DNA from: Anaerolineales bacterium
Lineage (GTDB): Bacteria; Chloroflexota; Anaerolineae; Anaerolineales; UBA6668
Reading direction: 5' to 3'
Assembly (NCBI GenBank): GCA_020630225.1
Contig: JAHDBS010000006.1
Span: 1 to 37,424, forward strand
Length of the DNA stretch: 37,424 nucleotides
Below, in pieces: positions 31,218-37,424 of the stretch. The position numbers and the translations under genes were made by a program. The first letter of the stretch is position 1. Each line of letters starts with the position of its first letter. Below the pieces are notes generated by a model. That model was given only the letters and a program-made list of their open reading frames with translations. It did not search any database and had not been told where the DNA came from.

Positions 31218-32570
31218 CTAGCTTTCTTTACGCTTTTTGATGACACGAGCTGGCACACCAACTGCAGTCGCATCTTCAGGAACATTTTTCGTCACGACAG
31301 ATCCAGCACCAGTTCGAGCACGATCACCAATGGTCAGCGGAGCAACTAACATTGAGTCGCTACCAATGAAAGCATCCTTACCAATTTCAGTGCGATGCTT
31401 TGTTTTATCAGAGGCAAAGTTACAGGTAATTGTGCCAGCGCCAATGTTGGTGTTTTCACCAATAGTGGCATCGCCAATATAGGAAAAGTGCCCGACTTTC
31501 ACCCCTGGGCCAAGGTATGACTTCTTGACTTCGCCAAAATTGCCCATGTGCACGCCGTCAGCCAAGTGTGCGCCTTTGCGTAAGTGGCCAAACGGGCCGA
31601 TATCCACATGGTTTTCCATGGTGGCCTCTTCTAGAACGGAGGCTTCAATCTCACAATAGTTACCAATTGTGCAGTCGCGAATAATGGTGTTTGGGCCAAC
31701 TGTACAATTTTCACCAATTGCCGTTGCCCCTTCAATATGCGTATTCGGCAAAATGACAGTGTCAGTCCCAATCGTGCTATCAAGGCTGATGTAAGTAGTG
31801 TCAGGGTCGACTAACGTGACTCCAGCGTCCATCCAATACTGATTAGTGCGCTGACGGAGCAATTTTTCAGCTTCAGCCAAGTGCACACGTGTATTAATCC
31901 CAATTGCTTCAGTGTTATCTTCCAGAATGACGGCCTCTACGCGCGATCCTTGCCCAACGGCCATTGCAATCAGGTCTGTCAGGTAGTACTCACCCTTTGG
32001 AGACTTTTCAATGTTATGTAGGTTCTCCCACAGCCATGCTGCATCAAAGCAATACACGCCGACATTCAATTCTTTAATTTCCAATTGCGCTGGCGTACAG
32101 TCTGCATGTTCAACAATGGCAGCAACACTTTGGTTGGTTTGGCGAACGATGCGGCCAAATCCGCGCGGATTTTCCGCAATAATTGTAGACATTGTGATTG
32201 GGCCTGAATTCTTCGCCTGCGTGTCGATGACAGATTGCAGCGTCTCTGCCGTGAGTAATGGCATATCTGCAGCCCAAACTAGCACTTGATCAACCTGTCC
32301 TTTTAACAAGTCTTCTGTTTGCATCACAGCATGTCCCGTTCCGAGTTGGTCGGCTTGGAGCGCAAATTGGGCGGTGTCACCTAAAGCAGCCTTCACATCG
32401 TCAGCGCCGTGGCCAACAATGACCACTGGTGTGGCATCCCCGACAGCCGTTGCGAGATTGACCGCATGTTGTACAAGCGGCTTGCCTGCTACTTTATGTA
32501 GCACCTTTGGCAGCTTAGATTTCATGCGGGTTCCTTTGCCCGCCGCCATAATTACAGTTGCAATTGTCAT
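31218..32570 (-). CDS. glmU: Bifunctional GlcNAc-1-P uridyltransferase / GlcN-1-P acetyltransferase
   Basis: 450 residues. It makes UDP-GlcNAc, the precursor of peptidoglycan. The N-terminal pyrophosphorylase has VIMAAGKGTRMKSKLPKVLH, DQLGTGHAV, WAADMPLL and AIVEHADCT. From about residue 250 the left-handed beta-helix is built of hexapeptides (TIGTDTVILPNTHIEGATAI). The acetyltransferase site lies in VKVGHFSYIGDATIGENTNI, containing the family's active-site His, and GAGTITCNFASDKTKHRT. It starts a transcript with cdd, recO and the hydrolase. The leader contains heptad-type inverted repeats at 32579-32604 and lacks a Shine-Dalgarno. Confidence 0.97.
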   Translation of the reverse strand: MTIATVIMAAGKGTRMKSKLPKVLHKVAGKPLVQHAVNLATAVGDATPVVIVGHGADDVKAALGDTAQFALQADQLGTGHAVMQTEDLLKGQVDQVLVWAADMPLLTAETLQSVIDTQAKNSGPITMSTIIAENPRGFGRIVRQTNQSVAAIVEHADCTPAQLEIKELNVGVYCFDAAWLWENLHNIEKSPKGEYYLTDLIAMAVGQGSRVEAVILEDNTEAIGINTRVHLAEAEKLLRQRTNQYWMDAGVTLVDPDTTYISLDSTIGTDTVILPNTHIEGATAIGENCTVGPNTIIRDCTIGNYCEIEASVLEEATMENHVDIGPFGHLRKGAHLADGVHMGNFGEVKKSYLGPGVKVGHFSYIGDATIGENTNIGAGTITCNFASDKTKHRTEIGKDAFIGSDSMLVAPLTIGDRARTGAGSVVTKNVPEDATAVGVPARVIKKRKES

Positions 32571-32578
32571 AGTGATGT

Positions 32579-32604
32579 GTCAGCTGTTAGCTGCTGACTA
32601 ACAG
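32579..32604. repeat. GCTGA/CTAAC-type overlapping inverted repeats before glmU
   Basis: GTCAGC (32579-32584) pairs with GCTGAC (32593-32598), and CTGTTAG (32584-32590) pairs with CTAACAG (32598-32604), so two alternative hairpins overlap. A related CTGATCG CTGATAC lies at about 32671-32684. The rest of the gap to the tRNA terminator shows nothing else. Confidence 0.55.
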
Positions 32605-32701
32605 TACGAGTTGATAAATTTTGGGTTTTAGAAATGCATCGCAATAATGGCGTAAGCTAAACACTCACACCTGATCGCTGATACCTAAATTTAGCATAAA
32701 A

Positions 32702-32734
32702 AAAGCCCCACACAACTGAATTGCATGGGGCTTT
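32702..32734 (-). terminator. Intrinsic terminator after tRNA-Gln
   Basis: On the minus strand AAAGCCCCA and TGGGGCTTT (9 bp, 32702-32710 with 32726-32734) form a stem around a 15-base loop, followed by TTTT. It lies 11 bases past the tRNA 3' end. Confidence 0.92.
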
Positions 32735-32744
32735 ACATACTACG

Positions 32745-32815
32745 CTGATCTACCTGGATTCGAACCAAGACCGACTGTTCCAAAGACAGCTGTGCTACCA
32801 TTACACCATAGATCA
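32745..32815 (-). tRNA. tRNA-Gln (anticodon UUG)
   Basis: A 71-base cloverleaf. The acceptor stem TGATCTA/TAGATCA is perfect. The D arm is GTG/CAC with AATGG in the loop. The anticodon stem GCTGT/ACAGT has loop CTTTGGA, so the anticodon is TTG (Gln). The T arm is CTTGG-TTCGAAT-CCAGG. The discriminator base is G, as expected for tRNA-Gln. CCA is not encoded, so it must be added after transcription. It is a single-gene unit with its own promoter and terminator. Confidence 0.96.
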
Positions 32816-32826
32816 GAGCGACCCAA

Positions 32827-32854
32827 ATTTTAGCACAGTTTGATCTGAAAACAA
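32827..32854 (-). promoter_or_regulatory. Promoter of tRNA-Gln
   Basis: On the minus strand TTGTTT (32849-32854), a 16-base spacer and TAAAAT (32827-32832), the latter about 11 bases before the mature tRNA 5' end. Confidence 0.65.
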
Positions 32855-32885
32855 AAACAATTCGTAGAAATTGGTAACTTAATCG

Positions 32886-32916
32886 CAAAGCGGGCTTCTT
32901 GATGAAGCCCGCTTTG
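32886..32916 (-). terminator. Hairpin terminator after the opp operon
   Basis: A perfect 13-bp stem, CAAAGCGGGCTTC (32886-32898) with its complement at 32904-32916, and loop of five, lies 20 bases after the oppF stop. On the minus strand the tail is TTTGCGATT, a weak U-tract; on the plus strand it is better (TTTGTCTTTTG). Confidence 0.75.
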
Positions 32917-32935
32917 TCTTTTGTTATTCAACTAT

Positions 32936-33934
32936 CTATTCCACAGGGACTTTGTAGCAAGCAACCTGCATACCATTGCCCTTCACTTCCAAAGGTGGAT
33001 GATCATGCGTTTTGCAATGTTCATCACGGATCGGACAGCGGGCATAGAAACGACACTGTGGCTGCGGATCAATTGCTTTACTAATCCCACCTTCAATTTG
33101 CACAGCATCACGCTTGATACGCGGATCAGGAATTGGCACTGCCGACAGCAGCGCTTTTGTGTATGGATGCCGTGGATTACTCAGCAATTCTTCCGTTGGG
33201 CCAATTTCAACGATCTTACCAAGGTACATGACCGCAATTCGGTCACACATATACCGCGCTACAGCCAAGTCATGCGTAATGTAGAGGTAAGTTACGTTGA
33301 GGCGTTCCGCAAGGTCTTGCATCAACTTCATCACACCCGTACGGATGGAGACGTCAAGCATAGACGTTGGTTCATCTGCCACAACGAAGGCTGGTTCAAT
33401 TACCAGTGCCCGTGCAATTGCCACCCGTTGGCGTTGCCCACCAGACAATTCGTGCGGATAGCGGAACATAAAGCTAGAAGCAGGGGTTAGACCCACCATT
33501 TCTAAGAATTCAGCAACACGCTCTTCACGCTCAGAGATCGTGCCAATGTCCTGAACTGCCAGCGGCTCACCAACAATATCAAAAATTGTCATCCGCGGGT
33601 TCATTGACTCGTACGGATCTTGGAAAATCATCTGGACATTACGACGGAAATCTTTGCGCGAATTCCGATCAATGTTGCTCACGTTGATATAACTATCGCC
33701 AACTTGCAACTTGACTGAGCCGTCAGAAGGTTCAAACAATTTGACCAACATCTTGCCTGTTGTGCTTTTCCCACAACCAGACTCACCTACCAAGCCCAGA
33801 CTTTCACCGTGCCCAATTTCGAAATTGAGGCCATCCACAGCATGGTTAAAACTAGATGGTTTACGGAATACACCGCCATCAATTGGGTAGAGCTTGCGCA
33901 GCCCTTCAACTTTGATCAATGGTTGGTTACTCAT
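32936..33934 (-). CDS. oppF: Oligopeptide/dipeptide ABC transporter ATP-binding protein (OppF/DppF type)
   Basis: 332 residues from the ATG at 33932-33934 (MSNQPLIKVEGLRKLYP); a start 30 bases upstream lies inside oppD and was rejected. Walker A is [15 protein letters not shown], the Q-loop is VQMIFQDPYESMNPRMT, the ABC signature is ELSGGQRQRVAIARAL, and Walker B is AFVVADEPTSMLDVS. The C-terminal extension has PRHPYTKALLSAVP and the Cys-containing CRFYARCPIRDEHC of the Opp/Dpp family. It energises peptide uptake with OppD. It starts two bases after the oppD stop. Confidence 0.95.
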   Translation of the reverse strand: MSNQPLIKVEGLRKLYPIDGGVFRKPSSFNHAVDGLNFEIGHGESLGLVGESGCGKSTTGKMLVKLFEPSDGSVKLQVGDSYINVSNIDRNSRKDFRRNVQMIFQDPYESMNPRMTIFDIVGEPLAVQDIGTISEREERVAEFLEMVGLTPASSFMFRYPHELSGGQRQRVAIARALVIEPAFVVADEPTSMLDVSIRTGVMKLMQDLAERLNVTYLYITHDLAVARYMCDRIAVMYLGKIVEIGPTEELLSNPRHPYTKALLSAVPIPDPRIKRDAVQIEGGISKAIDPQPQCRFYARCPIRDEHCKTHDHPPLEVKGNGMQVACYKVPVE

Positions 33935-33936
33935 GA

Positions 33937-34911
33937 TTAGTTGATCTCCATTGGGTTCCAGCAAGCACAGAAGTGATTATCGCCATAATCTTTCCATTCT
34001 GGCTGTTCTTGGTCACATTTTTCAATGCGATTTGGGCAGCGCGGGTGGAAGCGACAACCTTTTGGCGGATGCAGCAAATCTGGTGGCTCGCCCGGTAGCG
34101 CAACAAGCTCACGCTTAGGCCCAGTCACACTTGGGAATGACTGCATGAGCGCATAGGTATAAGGATGAATTGGACGAATGAAAATCTCTTCTGTATCAGC
34201 CAGTTCAACCATGCGTCCCGCATACATCACACCGACACGATCACTGACTTCTGCAATAACAGCCACATCATGAGAGATGTAAACCATTGACATGTTGAGG
34301 CGGTCTTGCAAGGTCGTAATTTCTTTCAAAATACTGTCTTGAACAATCACATCAAGCGCTGTAGTTGGCTCGTCTGCAATGATGATGTCAGGATCGCAAG
34401 ACAATGCCATTGCAATAACGGCACGTTGGCGCATCCCGCCAGAATATTCATGTGGATAGCGATCGACCATTTCTGGGGCTAACCCAACCATGCGGAATAA
34501 GTTTTCAATTTTGACCCGCGCATCTTTTTCAGACACATCAGGCAAGTGCGTTTCAATCGCTTCAATGATTTGATCACCAACGGTATAGACCGGATTGAAC
34601 GCATTCATTGCAGCTTGGAACACCATGGAAATCTCGCTCCAGCGGTGCTTACGCATTTCTTCTTCAGGTAGTGGCACCATGTCCTTACCATTCAGAACAA
34701 TTTGCCCTTGCTGGATCATGGCGTTATCTGGCAACAGCTTCAGCAACGACTTTGCAATACTCGTCTTGCCACAACCAGATTCCCCGACCAAGCCGAGAGC
34801 TTGACCGCGCTTAATGGAAAAACTGACGTTATCCACAGCAGAGACGTTGCCTTTGCGCGTGGAATATTCCATTGTCAGGTTTTTGACTTCAATAACGTTT
34901 TCTGTACTCAT
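33937..34911 (-). CDS. oppD: Oligopeptide/dipeptide ABC transporter ATP-binding protein (OppD/DppD type)
   Basis: 324 residues. Walker A is [15 protein letters not shown], the signature is [16 protein letters not shown] and Walker B is [14 protein letters not shown]. The middle [20 protein letters not shown] is the Q-loop. The C-terminus is [13 protein letters not shown] followed by the Cys cluster [14 protein letters not shown], as in OppD/DppD proteins, some of which carry an iron-sulphur cluster there. It pairs with OppF as the two different ATPases of the importer. GGGG lies about ten bases before the ATG. Confidence 0.95.
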   Translation of the reverse strand: MSTENVIEVKNLTMEYSTRKGNVSAVDNVSFSIKRGQALGLVGESGCGKTSIAKSLLKLLPDNAMIQQGQIVLNGKDMVPLPEEEMRKHRWSEISMVFQAAMNAFNPVYTVGDQIIEAIETHLPDVSEKDARVKIENLFRMVGLAPEMVDRYPHEYSGGMRQRAVIAMALSCDPDIIIADEPTTALDVIVQDSILKEITTLQDRLNMSMVYISHDVAVIAEVSDRVGVMYAGRMVELADTEEIFIRPIHPYTYALMQSFPSVTGPKRELVALPGEPPDLLHPPKGCRFHPRCPNRIEKCDQEQPEWKDYGDNHFCACWNPMEIN

Positions 34912-34926
34912 ATTTGCTGAGCCCCT

Positions 34927-35880
34927 TTAGCGTTGGCGCAACCGTGGGTTGACGATTTCATCAAGCGCCCGACCAACAAGGTAAAACGCAGAACTCAGCA
35001 AGGTAATTGACAACCCAGCTGGGAAGATCAAATACCATCTGTTGCTGAAGTCCAAAATAAAGCCAAGGTTACGCGTGGTGTTCAGCATAATCCCCCAACT
35101 CATATCTACTTCGAGCAAGCCTAAGAACGCCAACACTGCTTCAGAGAAAATAGCTCCGGTTACAGAGAACATCATGTAGAGCAATGCAATTGGCATTAGG
35201 TTTGGTAATAGGTGGCGGAAAATAATGTGGAAATCGCCACCGCCTGCAACGCGCGCAGCTTCAATATAAGGCTTTACCTTAATGGATAACGCTTGCGACT
35301 TGATGACGACTGTAGACGCCCCAAAAGCAGAGATAAGTCCAATGACCAGCGCAAGCTGAACAATACTCAACTCGAACAGACCACTGACCACAATCAAAAT
35401 TGAAAGTGCAGGAACCATAATGACAAGATCAACAATGCGCATGATGACATTGTCGATTACACCACCATAATAAGCTGCAATTGCGCCGAGTGTTGTGGTC
35501 ATTGTCACGGTTACAGTTGCCGCGAGAACCGCCAAAATAAACTCGTTACGCGCGCTAAACATTAGCTGACTAAGAATGTCTTGACCTTGAGGCGCTGTGC
35601 CTAGCAAGTGCCGCGCTGATGGCGGGGCCGGATTGACTGGTGATTGAGGGTCAAAGCCATTGATTGGATTGTAAACATTCGGGTCCCAGACCGTATTCAA
35701 CAAAATTGGATGCAAAATAACCAATAGTAAGAAGAACAGAATGATCCCAAGGCCAATAAGGCCAACTGGATTTTCAGCGAAGAGCGCCCAGTTTGCAGCA
35801 GCAGATTTCCTAAACAAAGCCCAGCGTGCTTGCCAGACAGAGCTACCACCATTAGATCTATTAGATGAAGAATTTGTCAT
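34927..35880 (-). CDS. oppC: Oligopeptide/dipeptide ABC transporter permease (OppC/DppC type)
   Basis: 317 residues from the ATG at 35878-35880, which has GAG at a workable distance; an ATG three codons upstream (35889) is in contact with GAGAG and less likely. A Ser/Asn-rich cytoplasmic tail precedes the first TM (LIGLGIILFFLLLVI). PSARHLLGTAPQGQDILSQLMFSARNEFILA is typical of OppC. Five further TM segments follow, with the EAA loop PYIEAARVAGGGDFHIIFRH that contacts the ATPases. It starts 16 bases after the oppB stop. Confidence 0.94.
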   Translation of the reverse strand: MTNSSSNRSNGGSSVWQARWALFRKSAAANWALFAENPVGLIGLGIILFFLLLVILHPILLNTVWDPNVYNPINGFDPQSPVNPAPPSARHLLGTAPQGQDILSQLMFSARNEFILAVLAATVTVTMTTTLGAIAAYYGGVIDNVIMRIVDLVIMVPALSILIVVSGLFELSIVQLALVIGLISAFGASTVVIKSQALSIKVKPYIEAARVAGGGDFHIIFRHLLPNLMPIALLYMMFSVTGAIFSEAVLAFLGLLEVDMSWGIMLNTTRNLGFILDFSNRWYLIFPAGLSITLLSSAFYLVGRALDEIVNPRLRQR

Positions 35881-35896
35881 AGTTGCCATCTCTCGT

Positions 35897-37084
35897 TTAG
35901 TGGATGCGAATGCGTGGATCTAAGAAGACGTAGCCAATGTCAACAATAAGGTGACCAATCAGCGTCATAATCCCGATGAGCGTCAGCGCCCCCATTGCAA
36001 CAGCAAAGTCACTCACAGATACGGACTGTACGAGCGTTGCCCCAATCCCAGGCCATGAGAACACTGTTTCAGTAATAATCCCACCGCTAATGGTGTTACT
36101 AAGACTAAAGACGAGTGCGGTCCAAACTGGCAACACAGCATTACGAGCTGCGTGTCGGTTCCGAATGACCCCTTCAGGTAACCCTTTCGCCCGCGCTGTC
36201 TCAATGTAGTCCTCGCGCAGCGTTTCGAGCATACTCGTTCTTGTTAGCAGCATATTCCCACCGAATGAGATGAGGGTCAGCGTCAGAATAGGCAAGAACA
36301 AGTGCTTGACAATGTCCCAAGCATAGAGACCTACTCCTGAGATAAAAGCCCACCAAATTAGGCTGCCGCCAATTGACAACACAACACTACCGATGCGCAA
36401 TGCTGGGCGGTAGCGACGTGGAATGTAATTTGACACGATCAATGCAATCAAGATGATCATTACGATTGCAAAGAAGTTCCAGTTCATCCAAGAGAAGACT
36501 GTATTTGTGTCGTATGGGGCGCGCCGCCAGAGGCTTGGCGTGTTGAACTTACTAATCGGAAGATCAAAGTCAATTCCGAAGGTGTCCGATATCCACGAGT
36601 CAAGTTGACGGGCAAATAACCACAAGAGGATGTAAGCCAACAATGGCGTGAAGATGGTGAACAGTGTTACACCAGTAATGGTTGATGCATATTCCCATGC
36701 ACCACCACGCTTCCAAGCCAAGAACTTACCAGCGATGTAACCAAGCCAAAATGACAAGATAGTCGCAGCCATGAACAGCGTGAAGGTCCGCGGCAAACGT
36801 GTCATCAAAATTTCTGACACTGGCCGTGGATATTGCTGCATTGAAACGCCTAAGTTCCCCGTATAGAAGTTCGTCAGGTAGGTCCAAATGCGGCTTGGCA
36901 GCGGACCGTCTAGACCTAAGTCTGCCGCAATCCGAGCGCGTTCAGCTGCGGTAATGTCAGGATTACCAATAAGCAGATCGGTAACATCACCTGGTTGCAG
37001 ATCGATCAAAATATACGTTGCAATCTGAAACAGAAGCAATGTAATGAACATCTGCACAATTCGTTTTCCAATATATGACCACAT
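35897..37084 (-). CDS. oppB: Oligopeptide/dipeptide ABC transporter permease (OppB/DppB type), enlarged
   Basis: 395 residues, against roughly 305-340 for usual OppB/DppB. The N-terminus is normal (IGKRIVQMFITLLLFQIATY, LGVSMQQYPRPVSEILMTRL, TILSFWLGYIAGKFLAWKRG). Between the third conserved TM and the LPILTLTLISFGGNML region are extra residues (about 160-255), including two added hydrophobic segments (about 203-220 and 232-252). The EAA loop DYIETARAKGLPEGVIRNR (292-310) and the C-terminal TMs are intact, so it should still work as a permease. The ATG has GGGG nine bases upstream. It opens the opp operon. Confidence 0.93.
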   Translation of the reverse strand: MWSYIGKRIVQMFITLLLFQIATYILIDLQPGDVTDLLIGNPDITAAERARIAADLGLDGPLPSRIWTYLTNFYTGNLGVSMQQYPRPVSEILMTRLPRTFTLFMAATILSFWLGYIAGKFLAWKRGGAWEYASTITGVTLFTIFTPLLAYILLWLFARQLDSWISDTFGIDFDLPISKFNTPSLWRRAPYDTNTVFSWMNWNFFAIVMIILIALIVSNYIPRRYRPALRIGSVVLSIGGSLIWWAFISGVGLYAWDIVKHLFLPILTLTLISFGGNMLLTRTSMLETLREDYIETARAKGLPEGVIRNRHAARNAVLPVWTALVFSLSNTISGGIITETVFSWPGIGATLVQSVSVSDFAVAMGALTLIGIMTLIGHLIVDIGYVFLDPRIRIH

Positions 37085-37212
37085 ATTGCGGGTCCCCTAT
37101 GGTTGTGTAATAGCCAAAATTGACTGCAATGAGATTAACGTTCTGGCTGGCTCTTACTGACGTTTCGCCAACTGAACTCGGTTACTTACAGTTATTTGTT
37201 ACGAAACACTGA

Positions 37213-37250
37213 CTGTGGAATTTGGAGAAAGGAGTTGTAGTGATTGTTCA
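37213..37250. other. Hairpin in the oppB leader
   Basis: GGAGAAAG on each strand faces CTTTCTCC, with TTGT/ACAA continuing the stem after a three-base bulge. It sits between the second terminator and oppB. No good promoter was seen in 37085-37260, so readthrough from the upstream gene may feed oppB. Confidence 0.4.
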
Positions 37251-37261
37251 CAACTTTCTCC

Positions 37262-37312
37262 GTATAAAAAACACATGTTAGTTCATCACGCATGGTGATC
37301 CCCTAACATGTG
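37262..37312 (-). terminator. Second terminator between the upstream gene and oppB
   Basis: On the minus strand CACATGTTAG and CTAACATGTG form a 10-bp stem (37272-37281 with 37303-37312) with an inner ATCAC/GTGAT hairpin, followed by TTTTTTAT. Confidence 0.88.
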
Positions 37313-37332
37313 CTTTTTATAGGCACAAAAGA

Positions 37333-37365
37333 ACGACTTCCAGCCCATAAAGGACTGGAAGTCGT
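37333..37365 (-). terminator. First terminator after the upstream gene
   Basis: ACGACTTCCAG and its complement (37333-37343 with 37355-37365), plus three further pairs, give about 14 bp around a five-base loop. The minus-strand tail is TCTTTTG. It lies 13 bases after a likely stop codon. Confidence 0.88.
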
Positions 37366-37377
37366 AAAAAGTTGTGA

Positions 37378-37424
37378 CTATTGAGTCAGTGGTGATGCAG
37401 AACTTTCAAGCGTGGTGAAAATTT
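37378..37424 (-). CDS. C-terminal end of an upstream gene, probably the opp solute-binding protein
   Basis: Only the last 14 residues are visible (IFTTLESSASPLTQ, then TAG at 37378-37380), cut off by the window edge. The frame was chosen because its stop lies right before a strong terminator; the other two minus frames also stop nearby. An oligopeptide-binding protein is expected here from the operon that follows, but the residues themselves do not prove it. Confidence 0.4.
   Translation of the reverse strand, partial: IFTTLESSASPLTQ

Noticed and set aside
32921-33490. 189-codon plus-strand reading frame opposite oppF
   Set aside because: It is antisense to the conserved ATPase motifs and starts in the terminator region.

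Overview
The window is about 37.4 kb of a bacterial chromosome, and every gene I can support is on the minus strand, so transcription runs from the right end to the left. Base composition looks balanced to slightly AT-rich by eye. The content suggests a Chloroflexota bacterium, perhaps Anaerolineae-like. The pointers are two MoxR-type ATPase loci, a DUF58 protein, a membrane protein with a Pro/Thr-rich stalk and Ig-like domain, a multi-TM/GAF protein ending in a helix-turn-helix, an acidic-N-terminus primary sigma factor with an enlarged sigma-3 region, and many starts without a Shine-Dalgarno sequence. This placement is an inference and no 16S gene is present.

In transcription order: (1) 37.4-32.9 kb, the last codons of what is probably a solute-binding protein, two strong terminators, then an oligopeptide/dipeptide ABC transporter operon (oppB-oppC-oppD-oppF). 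(2) 32.8 kb, a stand-alone tRNA-Gln(UUG) with its own promoter and terminator. (3) 32.6-29.2 kb, glmU-cdd-recO-alpha/beta hydrolase, tightly packed. (4) 29.1-22.1 kb, a macromolecular-synthesis block: fused glycyl-tRNA synthetase (glyQS), DNA primase (dnaG) and primary sigma factor (rpoD). (5) 22.0-16.4 kb, an operon starting from an exact TATAAT that would give a leaderless mRNA: small membrane protein, MoxR ATPase, DUF58 protein, membrane protein, purine nucleoside phosphorylase, Ig-like membrane protein, GNAT acetyltransferase. (6) 16.3-10.3 kb, a multi-TM/GAF/HTH protein, a three-domain S1 protein behind a 450-base structured leader, and ftsK. (7) 10.2-3.9 kb, a second MoxR ATPase, tag, a CoxE-like VWA protein, yebC, ruvC, ruvA and proC. 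(8) 3.5-0 kb, a group-2-type sigma factor, a TM1410-type putative glycoside hydrolase and the first two-thirds of atpA.

Most genes are housekeeping: energy (atpA), DNA repair and recombination (ruvA, ruvC, recO, tag), replication and transcription (dnaG, rpoD, ftsK), translation (glyQS, rpsA-like, tRNA-Gln), cell wall (glmU), nucleotide salvage (cdd, punA) and peptide uptake (opp). There is no CRISPR array, prophage or transposase.

The most unusual feature is in the gaps. From 5.4 to 10.3 kb nearly every intergenic space is a degenerate heptanucleotide repeat, usually with two arms facing each other. Several different seven-base words are used (TAANNNG, NNCTAAN, TTGANNN). The repeats touch the coding regions so closely that they supply the stop codons, and sometimes the last residues, of ruvC, yebC, the VWA gene, tag and moxR. 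Sparser heptads of the same kinds occur near 12.87, 29.2, 30.8 and 32.6 kb. Other points worth following are the structured S1 leader, a 15-bp perfect stem between glyQS and dnaG, an enlarged OppB, and atpA starting its own transcript away from atpB/E/F/H.
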